In this document: in pieces, positions 1 to 5,311 of the stretch
Position numbering within the stretch: position 1 is the stretch's first letter
Layout of the letters: every line of letters begins with the position of its first letter
Assembly: GCA_025455285.1 (NCBI GenBank)
Contig: JALOMU010000338.1
Span: 1 to 5,311 of the forward strand
Length of the DNA: 5,311 nt
From: Flavihumibacter sp.
GTDB lineage: Bacteria; Bacteroidota; Bacteroidia; Chitinophagales; Chitinophagaceae
Direction: 5' to 3'
The notes under the pieces: model-generated
What the model saw: the letters and a program-made list of their open reading frames with translations, nothing else
Told to the model about the DNA's origin: nothing
The model's database searches: none
Made by a program: the position numbers and the translations under genes

Positions 1-638
1 GTATTGAAGTTTTCTTCAGCAATACCGGAAATGTTCTTCAGTGATTTGTCGTTGATAAAACCTCTTTTAATCAACTCCAGCTCGTTCACGCGGTCAGTTC
101 TCCAGAGACAGAAATCATTTGCCTGCTTCCAGGTTACACCAACCACAGGATAATAATTGTAAGAAGGATGGCGGAAATAATATTCAACCATCGGCTCATT
201 GTAAGCCAGCTCACTGCGCCAAACCAGCGTATCAGGCAGTGCACCATTGCGGATTGGAGCATGCTCATCTCCATCAAATACAGTATTGATCCAGTATAAG
301 TATTCGCGATAGTGAACGTTGGCAACCTCTGTGCGATCAATATAGAAGGAATTCACCGTAACTCGGCGGGGGGCATTGTTCCAGTCGCCCATTACATCTT
401 CTTCAGTTGCACCCATGGTAAAGGTACCACCCTGAACAAAAATGAGACCGGGACCGGTTCTCTGCTCTTTCTCTTTGGAGACCTGGTAGCCTCCCTGGTT
501 TTTGTCATTATAATTCCAACCGGTTACGTCCGATTTTTCGGTTTTTTTGCCGAATAACTTCCCGTTTTTACAGGAAGCCACCATGGCGGCGCAGGATACA
601 AGGATTGTGAGGTTTTTCCAGTTCATATTGATAGCCAT
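1..638 (-). CDS. gldJ: GldJ, gliding motility / T9SS outer-membrane lipoprotein (5' part, runs off left edge)
   Basis: SUMF1/FGE-fold lipoprotein required for gliding and T9SS function in Bacteroidota; in Flavobacterium it is an outer-membrane lipoprotein that also stabilises GldK (family knowledge). I translated the minus strand from ATG at 638: 212 codons remain open to the window edge, so the C-terminal half or more is missing. A lipoprotein signal peptide ends in a lipobox V-A-S-C with Cys23. A short polar linker follows, containing the GldJ-like TGWNYNDKNQGG (39-50). The SUMF1 domain opens at GLIFVQGGTFTMG (64-76), with DWNNAP (85-90), DTLVWRSELAYNEPM (136-150) and YPVVGVTW (163-170), all matching what I recall of F. 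johnsoniae GldJ rather than GldK. The in-frame ATG at 626 is an alternative start that puts the lipid Cys at 19; no strong Shine-Dalgarno separates the two, as is usual in this phylum. It is divergent from porU. Catalytic FGE activity is not implied. Confidence 0.88.
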   Translation of the reverse strand, partial: MAINMNWKNLTILVSCAAMVASCKNGKLFGKKTEKSDVTGWNYNDKNQGGYQVSKEKEQRTGPGLIFVQGGTFTMGATEEDVMGDWNNAPRRVTVNSFYIDRTEVANVHYREYLYWINTVFDGDEHAPIRNGALPDTLVWRSELAYNEPMVEYYFRHPSYNYYPVVGVTWKQANDFCLWRTDRVNELELIKRGFINDKSLKNISGIAEENFN

Positions 639-786
639 TTAAGCTGGTTTTAGACAGTTATAACGGAACAGTTTATCTATTATTGTGTTATTTTCTTCGA
701 CCAAATGCGAATATAATCAGATAAAGCAATCAATACTCTTGCCAAAATCTTAAATCCGCAAGGCTTTATATTATTTTTGATCAACC
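639..786. promoter_or_regulatory. Divergent gldJ / porU intergenic region
   Basis: This 148-bp AT-rich gap lies between the 5' ends of gldJ (minus) and porU (plus), so promoters for both must lie here or inside the genes. On the plus strand, TATTTTTG at 772-779 fits the Bacteroidota -7 consensus TAnnTTTG exactly. No TTTG/TTG is present at the expected spacing (about 17-23 nt upstream); the nearest TTG, 739-741, is about 30 nt away. If the box is used, transcription would start only a few bases before ATG 787, giving an almost leaderless message. I found no comparable -7 match on the minus strand for gldJ. Treat the promoter itself as weakly supported. Confidence 0.3.
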
Positions 787-936
787 ATGCTGTTTTACCT
801 CCGCGTGCTTATCCTGGTTCACCTGTTTGTTTACCTCCCCTTTGTTGCTGCATGCACAGCGAAGCTACTCTTCGCATTCTGTACTGGCAACCGGACAATG
901 GTATCGGATAGCCACCACACAGGCAGGTGTTCATAA
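787..936 (+). CDS. Detached PorU signal peptide in the alternative frame (frameshifted 5' end of porU)
   Basis: ATG 787 opens a 49-codon frame closed by TAA at 934-936. Its first 18 residues, MLFYLRVLILVHLFVYLP, are a short basic start plus a strong hydrophobic core, exactly what a Sec signal peptide needs. The later residues in this frame (from about 841) look unrelated to any T9SS protein. The porU body lies one base further on (frame of 827). Skipping one base in CCCCTTT (837-843) gives LVHLFVYLPLLLHAQRSYSS: a continuous signal peptide with a signal-peptidase-I-type cleavage after HA, before QRSYSS. This is therefore best read as the true 5' end of porU separated by a +1 frame difference, not as an independent gene. 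Confidence 0.72.
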   Translation: MLFYLRVLILVHLFVYLPFVAACTAKLLFAFCTGNRTMVSDSHHTGRCS

Positions 937-3900
937 AATCAGCGGTACGGATTTGCAGGCGATGGGCTTCTCCTTGCCAATGCCCTCCAGCCAGTTGCGG
1001 CTCTATGGCAGACCCTCTTTTCCCCTCTCAGAAGCCCCCGGTGGCCCCTATTCCGATGACCTTACTGAATTAGCCATCCAAATCGAAGACGGAGGCGATG
1101 GACAGCTACAAACCAACGATTTTCTCCTCTTCTACACTGCCGGCCCACATTATTGGTTAACAGATACGCTTCGCCAGGTGTTCACGCATCAGGTAAATAT
1201 CTATGCTGATACCGTTTATTATTATATAACCAGAGGAGGTTCAGGGAAAAGGGTAGAGCCGGCTCTTCCAATCACTTCCCCTGCAACACATACAATTTCA
1301 GGTTTTCAATACCGCTTCTGGTATGAAAAAGACCTCTTCAACCTGCTTTCCAGTGGCCAGGAATGGTATGGGGAGCGTTTCCTGGCAGAGTCTAACCAGC
1401 CCCTGCAATTGCCGGTTGCTCTGCCGCAGCCTGTTGCCGGTAGCACAGTAAAATTTTCTTCCACCGTGGCAGCCCGTTCAGTTGGAAGCGTTGTTGGCTT
1501 TGAATGGCTGGCCAATGGTACAGTTTTCAGTACCCATACCATCGCCCCGGTAAGCGCTTCCAGTTTTGATCTGTTTGCGCGGGAAAGCAGGCTGGAGGCA
1601 GAATTCACGCCGCCGACAGCTACTAATCTGACACTTCGTTTTACTTCCTCCAATGCTTCAGCGATTGGTTGGTTGAATCGTTTCCAGTTGCTGGCGGATT
1701 GCAGGCTGGAATGGGCCGGCCAGCCCTTTCCTTTCAGAACCTGGGAGGGAAGAGGCCCCGGCAGAGTGGCCCGTTATGAAATTACCAATGCGAATACAGC
1801 TTTAAGGATCTGGAAGCTTTCCAATGACCTGGTACCTATGCAAATGAGCCCTCAGTTTTCAGGCAACAGGCTGAGTTTCACAGATCTGCATGAATACCCG
1901 GAAGAATACCTGGTTTTTGATCCGGTTGCTGCCTTGCCAACTGTAACCCGGGTTGGACCTGTCAGCAACCAGGATCTGCATGGTTCTGGTTCTGCGGATA
2001 TGCTTATCATCACTACCAGGGGCCTGGAACAACCGGCACAACGCCTGGCCGACTGGCATCGCCAACACGATGGACTGAATTGCCAGGTAGTTCCGGTGGA
2101 ATCCATTTATCATGAGTTTTCCGCAGGGGTACCGGATCCAACTGCCATCCGGGATTTTGTAAAAATGCAGTACGACCGTTCGGGTGGAAGCTCAGGAAAT
2201 GGCCCAAGGTTTTTACTGCTTTTCGGAGATGCTTCCTTTGATCCCAAAAACAGGGTGGCACCAGGTTCGGGCGGGATTCCCTCCTTTCAGAGCAGCTTCT
2301 CGCTGGATCCTCTGAGTACCTATGTTTCGGATGATTATTTCGGTTTCCTGGATGATGGAGAAAACATCAATGGCAGCCTGCAGACCAATCAACTGGATAT
2401 CGCCATTGGAAGAATTCCGGTTTCAACAGTTTCAGTAGCCAATCAATACATAGATAAAATAATTGCCTATCATGATCCCTCCGGCAGGGGTGCCTGGCGC
2501 AATGAACTGACTTTTATCGCCGATGATGAAGATGGAAACCTGCATCTCCAGGATATGGAAACCATCACACAGGCTGCTGCCGGAGTGAATGACCGATTTC
2601 AGCAACAAAAGATTTACCTGGATGCCTATCCCCAGGAAAGTGATGCAGCAGGAAGTCGTTATCCACAGGTCAATCAGGCCATCAGCGACCAGATGCAAAA
2701 AGGTACCCTGATCTGGAATTATACCGGTCACGGTGGCTTCCGCCGCCTGGCGGATGAAGTAATCCTGGAGCAACCCATCGTGGATGGATGGCAGCAAAAT
2801 GGGCGACTACCCCTCTTTGTGACTGCAACCTGTGATTTTGCCCCTTTCGACAATCCTACCATCAACTCCCTTGGTGAGTACCTGCTCACTAAACCCAATG
2901 CCGGCGCGATTGCCCTCATGACCACCACCCGCCTGGTTTTTGCCTACAGCAACCGGATTCTCAATACCAATTATATGGAGACCGCACTCCAGAGATTGCC
3001 GGACGGAAGGTATAGAACACTGGGAGAAGCGGCCAGGGATGCCAAAAACAAAACATTCGCCAACTCTGGTGATCTGTTTAATAACCTCAAGTTTACCTTG
3101 TTGGGAGATCCAGCCATCACATTGGCATTCCCCCGACACCAGGTGCTGACCACGCACATTAACGGACAATCTGCCAGCCAGGTAGCCGATTCCGTAAAGG
3201 CTCTGCAGGAAGTTCGGGTGAGTGGATTGATTGCCGACTCCCTTGGACAACCCCTTAACAATTTTAATGGCTGGGTCTTTCCGGTAGTCCTGGATCAGCC
3301 CTATGAAAAATCCACCCTGGGAAATGATCCGGGTAGTCCGCCGGCCAGGTTTAGAGTGCAGGACAGGGCGCTTTACCGGGGACAGGTTTCCGTTACTGAT
3401 GGAAAGTTTGAATTTGCGTTTCTTATCCCCCGAGATATTGATTACAGTGAAGGGAATATGAGGATTTTGTATTATGCCGCAGATAGTCTTTCTGATGCCC
3501 AGGGCGGCTATAGCAACCTGGTGTTGGCAGGTTCTGATCCGGCTCCGGCAGACAGGGAAGGCCCGGTTATCAAAGCTTTTCTGAATGATAGCCTGTTTCG
3601 CTCGGGGGATCTGACCGGCGACCGGCCAGTTTTGGTGTTGCGCTTGTCTGATCCTTCCGGCATCAATGTACTGGGGCGAGGATTCGGGCATGATATCAGC
3701 GTAGTGCTGGATGATGCGCAAGACCAGCCTTTTATTCTGAATTCATTTTTTGAAGCAGATGCGAATACCTATCAATCGGGCAGCTTGCGGTTTCAATTAC
3801 CTGCATTGAATGATGGCTGGCATCGGCTTCGTATAAAAGCATGGGACCTCTTGAATAACAGCTCCGAAATGGAACTCAGTTTTCGGGTTAGAGCAGCGGA

Positions 3901-4141
3901 AGTTTTGGAAGTGGAGACATTGGAAGCCTGGCCAAATCCTTTCCGGGACCGGGTTCGGTTTGTTTTTACACATAATCAGAACCAATTGCCAATACAGGCT
4001 CTGGTAGAGATTTTTTCACTGCAGGGGCAACTCATCAAAATAATAAACGGTACAATAATTGCCAGTGGAAACCGTTCCTACATGGACTGGGATGGCCGGA
4101 ACCAGCAAGGGTTTCCGGTTCCTAATGGGATCTATGTATAG
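827..4141 (+). CDS. porU: PorU, type IX secretion system C25-family sortase (ends disrupted; native extent probably 787-4219)
   Basis: T9SS sortase: a surface cysteine protease that removes the C-terminal sorting domain of cargo and helps attach it to anionic lipopolysaccharide (family knowledge, P. gingivalis). Numbering from codon 827: a beta-rich N-terminal region covers about 10-380 (GQWYRIATTQAGVHKISGTDL near its start). The peptidase C25 domain covers about 390-768, from ADMLIITTRG to LLGDPAITLAF. The catalytic His635 lies in NYTGHGG and the nucleophile Cys669 in TATCDF; the 34-residue spacing resembles that in gingipains. An Ig-like/beta region follows, then a T9SS type-A-like C-terminal domain from about 1030 (WPNPF at 1035-1039). 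The TTG start at 827 has no basic n-region and is probably not native: the likely start is ATG 787, reached across a one-base frame difference. The TAG at 4139-4141 arises from a 12-bp duplication and removes the last ~22 residues of the domain. With both lesions undone the protein would be about 1139 aa, close to the ~1158 aa of P. gingivalis PorU. porV follows on the same strand. Confidence 0.93.
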   Translation: MFTSPLLLHAQRSYSSHSVLATGQWYRIATTQAGVHKISGTDLQAMGFSLPMPSSQLRLYGRPSFPLSEAPGGPYSDDLTELAIQIEDGGDGQLQTNDFLLFYTAGPHYWLTDTLRQVFTHQVNIYADTVYYYITRGGSGKRVEPALPITSPATHTISGFQYRFWYEKDLFNLLSSGQEWYGERFLAESNQPLQLPVALPQPVAGSTVKFSSTVAARSVGSVVGFEWLANGTVFSTHTIAPVSASSFDLFARESRLEAEFTPPTATNLTLRFTSSNASAIGWLNRFQLLADCRLEWAGQPFPFRTWEGRGPGRVARYEITNANTALRIWKLSNDLVPMQMSPQFSGNRLSFTDLHEYPEEYLVFDPVAALPTVTRVGPVSNQDLHGSGSADMLIITTRGLEQPAQRLADWHRQHDGLNCQVVPVESIYHEFSAGVPDPTAIRDFVKMQYDRSGGSSGNGPRFLLLFGDASFDPKNRVAPGSGGIPSFQSSFSLDPLSTYVSDDYFGFLDDGENINGSLQTNQLDIAIGRIPVSTVSVANQYIDKIIAYHDPSGRGAWRNELTFIADDEDGNLHLQDMETITQAAAGVNDRFQQQKIYLDAYPQESDAAGSRYPQVNQAISDQMQKGTLIWNYTGHGGFRRLADEVILEQPIVDGWQQNGRLPLFVTATCDFAPFDNPTINSLGEYLLTKPNAGAIALMTTTRLVFAYSNRILNTNYMETALQRLPDGRYRTLGEAARDAKNKTFANSGDLFNNLKFTLLGDPAITLAFPRHQVLTTHINGQSASQVADSVKALQEVRVSGLIADSLGQPLNNFNGWVFPVVLDQPYEKSTLGNDPGSPPARFRVQDRALYRGQVSVTDGKFEFAFLIPRDIDYSEGNMRILYYAADSLSDAQGGYSNLVLAGSDPAPADREGPVIKAFLNDSLFRSGDLTGDRPVLVLRLSDPSGINVLGRGFGHDISVVLDDAQDQPFILNSFFEADANTYQSGSLRFQLPALNDGWHRLRIKAWDLLNNSSEMELSFRVRAAEVLEVETLEAWPNPFRDRVRFVFTHNQNQLPIQALVEIFSLQGQLIKIINGTIIASGNRSYMDWDGRNQQGFPVPNGIYV

Positions 4142-4152
4142 ATCTATGTATA
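4129..4152 (+). repeat. Perfect 12-bp tandem duplication creating an in-frame stop in porU
   Basis: The unit GATCTATGTATA occurs twice head to tail, at 4129-4140 and 4141-4152, with no mismatch. Because 12 is a multiple of 3, the reading frame is kept, but the junction forms TAG at 4139-4141. Taking out either copy gives G-I-Y-V-Y-R-L-V, the usual last-strand sequence of a T9SS type A domain, and the frame then runs to TAA 4217-4219. The unit itself is not part of a longer array. Confidence 0.95.
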
Positions 4153-4219
4153 CAGGCTGGTATTGCGTTCAGCAAATGGCCAGACTGCCATCAGATCCCG
4201 TCAGTTAATCAGATTTTAA
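4142..4219 (+). pseudogene. Cut-off C-terminal tail of PorU (end of the T9SS sorting domain)
   Basis: In the same frame as porU, directly after the TAG, 25 codons run to TAA at 4217-4219: IYVYRLVLRSANGQ followed by TAIRSRQLIRF. The pattern is typical of T9SS type A domains: G-x-Y-x-Y-R/K-L, then G-Q/K-T, then a basic/hydrophobic end. The first three residues repeat those before the stop because of the duplication, so about 22 new residues are lost from the annotated protein. The last strands of such domains carry the export signal in characterised T9SS substrates, so a protein ending at 4141 would probably be poorly secreted. There is no sign of independent translation. Confidence 0.85.
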
Positions 4220-4294
4220 ACGAATTATTTATTAATCACTATTTTCGCCGCGTATAGAAAAAATTTACCCGAACTAATTATTGAAACGTCCAGG

Positions 4295-4324
4295 CTTTCT
4301 GTGCCTCCACAGGGTAAGTTTTTT
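4295..4324 (+). terminator. Possible intrinsic terminator or leader hairpin between porU and porV
   Basis: A 5-bp perfect stem, CTGTG (4299-4303) / CACAG (4308-4312), closes a CCTC loop. CTT (4295-4297) and AAG (4316-4318) can add three pairs across a small asymmetric internal loop, and a run of six T follows at 4319-4324. This looks like a weak rho-independent terminator after porU, or an attenuator in the porV leader. The short stem and the internal loop keep confidence low. Confidence 0.35.
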
Positions 4325-4363
4325 ATTCTATGGGCCCGTATCCGGCCGTTTCCCGATTTAAAC

Positions 4364-4376
4364 TTGAAAGATTCAA
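4364..4376 (+). other. Small inverted repeat just upstream of the porV start
   Basis: TTGAA (4364-4368) and TTCAA (4372-4376) flank AGA, four bases before ATG 4381. As RNA this would be a weak AU-rich hairpin over the ribosome-binding zone. No canonical Shine-Dalgarno is visible other than the weak GAAAG at 4366-4370, which is common in Bacteroidota. It may be chance. Confidence 0.2.
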
Positions 4377-4380
4377 TACA

Positions 4381-5311
4381 ATGAAACAAAAGTCCCTTAA
4401 ACTGGCCTTATCGTTTGTGATTGGCTGTATGGCGATGAGTGAACTGAATGCACAGGATGTACAGCCCATCAACGTAGTAACAACTGCGGTTCCATTTCTT
4501 AGAATTTCTCCGGATGCCAGAGCAGGTGGCATGGGTGAAGTAGGAATTGCTACCTCACCGGATGTCAATGCGCCTTTCTGGAACCTGGCAAAAACCCCCT
4601 TTAATACCAGCAAATTCCAGGTAGGTTTAACCTATACGCCCTGGTTAAAACGGCTGGGATTAAATGATGTATTCCTTGGATCCATGAGTGGATATTACAA
4701 GCTGGACGACGATCAGGCACTGTCTGCAACCCTTCGTTATTTTAACCTCGGAAGCATTCAGTTCACCGATAACCTGGGTAATGTGTTCAGTGAAGGCCGT
4801 CCGAGAGAATGGGGCTTTGATGTAGGCTATTCCCGTAAACTGTCTGAAAAAGTAGGTCTGGGTATTGCGTTGCGATATATCCATTCCAACCTGGCAGCCG
4901 GACAAACCATTGATGGTAATACCTATAAAGCAGGTAGCGCTGTTGCAGGTGACCTGAGTTTCTATTACAATGGGCAGAATGAAGCCGGAAATGGTTTCAG
5001 TGCAGGTGCAACCCTGACCAACCTTGGAAGTAAAATTGGCTATACATCTGATGCTACACAAAAAGACTTCATTCCGGCCAACCTCGGCTTAGGAGTAGCT
5101 TATACCAAAGTGTTTGATGAGGACAATAAGATTACAGTGGGAATGGATGTGAACAAACTGTTGGTACCTACACCTCCGAATGTAGGTGATTCAGCCGGAC
5201 TGGTAAACTACCGTAACAAATCAGTTGTAAGCAGCTGGTTTAGTTCTTTCGGTGATGCTCCCGGCGGATTTGGTGAAGAAATGCGTGAGTTTACTGTTTC
5301 AACTGGTGCTG
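4381..5311 (+). CDS. porV: PorV (LptO), T9SS outer-membrane barrel protein (5' part, runs off right edge)
   Basis: PorV is a FadL-like outer-membrane beta-barrel. It binds the C-terminal domain of cargo leaving the SprA translocon and delivers it to the PorU-containing attachment complex (family knowledge). The start ATG 4381 gives a clear Sec signal peptide (KQKSLKLALSF..., small cluster SELNA, cleavage probably after Ala24 before QDVQPINVV). The family hallmark follows: TAVPFLRISPDARAGGMGEV (residues about 35-54), then TSPDVNAPFWNLAK. Alternating beta-strand-like segments fill the rest (YTPWLKRLGLNDVFLGSMSG, GFDVGYSRKLSEKVGLGIAL), with SSFGDAPGGFGEEMREF near the window edge. I read 310 codons with no stop. 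Known homologues are about 380-400 aa, so roughly the last fifth is missing. The reading frame looks intact, unlike porU. It lies 161 bp after the restored porU stop on the same strand. Confidence 0.95.
   Translation, partial: MKQKSLKLALSFVIGCMAMSELNAQDVQPINVVTTAVPFLRISPDARAGGMGEVGIATSPDVNAPFWNLAKTPFNTSKFQVGLTYTPWLKRLGLNDVFLGSMSGYYKLDDDQALSATLRYFNLGSIQFTDNLGNVFSEGRPREWGFDVGYSRKLSEKVGLGIALRYIHSNLAAGQTIDGNTYKAGSAVAGDLSFYYNGQNEAGNGFSAGATLTNLGSKIGYTSDATQKDFIPANLGLGVAYTKVFDEDNKITVGMDVNKLLVPTPPNVGDSAGLVNYRNKSVVSSWFSSFGDAPGGFGEEMREFTVSTGA

Noticed and set aside
312..557. Plus-strand 81-codon open frame (and minus-strand frame 134-340) at the left edge
   Set aside because: Both overlap the gldJ coding frame, whose translation matches a known lipoprotein family throughout; the other frames are shadows.
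772..779. TATTTTTG as a confident porU promoter
   Set aside because: The -7 match is exact, but no -33 element is at suitable spacing and the region is AT-rich, so chance is likely; mentioned only within the intergenic entry.
827..829. TTG as the genuine porU start
   Set aside because: It gives only a short uncharged hydrophobic stretch before HAQ, whereas ATG 787 in the neighbouring frame supplies a complete signal peptide; kept only as the formal limit of the open frame.
2807..3721. 304-codon minus-strand open frame inside porU
   Set aside because: It lies wholly antisense to the C25 domain and the following beta region. Its translation shows no family features, signal or domain, and it is explained by the codon pattern of porU.
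4660..5061. Minus-strand 133-codon frame (and 4323-4613 minus)
   Set aside because: Antisense to porV, which has clear family motifs across the same bases.
1..5311. CRISPR array, tRNA/rRNA, insertion sequence or a novel defence/mobile system
   Set aside because: No regularly spaced repeats, structured RNA, terminal inverted repeats, transposase or integrase motifs were seen; nearly all bases are explained by three T9SS genes.

Overview
The window comes from a gliding or T9SS-bearing member of the Bacteroidota, probably a Chitinophagia/Sphingobacteriia-like lineage. That placement is an inference from the gene content and moderate GC, not from a marker gene. All three recognisable genes belong to the type IX secretion system (T9SS) and gliding machinery: gldJ on the minus strand at the left edge, then porU and porV on the plus strand. 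A gldJ/porU/porV neighbourhood is also known from Flavobacterium johnsoniae, and porU-porV adjacency from Porphyromonas gingivalis.

Layout: bases 638 to 1 (minus) hold the 5' two-hundred-odd codons of gldJ, a SUMF1-fold lipoprotein that runs off the left edge. Bases 639-786 are a short divergent intergenic region. Bases about 787-4219 hold the porU locus, encoding the C25-family cysteine protease that acts as T9SS sortase. Bases 4220-4380 are a spacer with a terminator-like hairpin. Bases 4381-5311 hold the first 310 codons of porV, an outer-membrane barrel that runs off the right edge. Together, PorU and PorV sit at the outer face of the outer membrane, where cargo emerging from the translocon has its C-terminal signal removed and is attached to the surface. 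GldJ is an outer-membrane lipoprotein on the periplasmic side that is needed for the secretion/gliding apparatus.

The main oddity is that porU is damaged at both ends while its roughly 1100-codon core is intact. (1) The only good signal peptide starts at ATG 787 in a different frame from the body, and a one-base shift in the CCCCTTT stretch at 837-843 joins them perfectly. (2) A perfect 12-bp tandem duplication (4129-4152) creates an in-frame TAG at 4139-4141; reading continues in the same frame through the rest of a normal T9SS C-terminal domain to TAA 4217-4219. Automated ORF calling therefore gives 827-4141 with a TTG start, which is probably not the native protein. The lesions may be assembly or consensus errors, or real mutations; the sequence alone cannot decide. 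I see no CRISPR array, RNA gene, mobile element or evident undescribed system.
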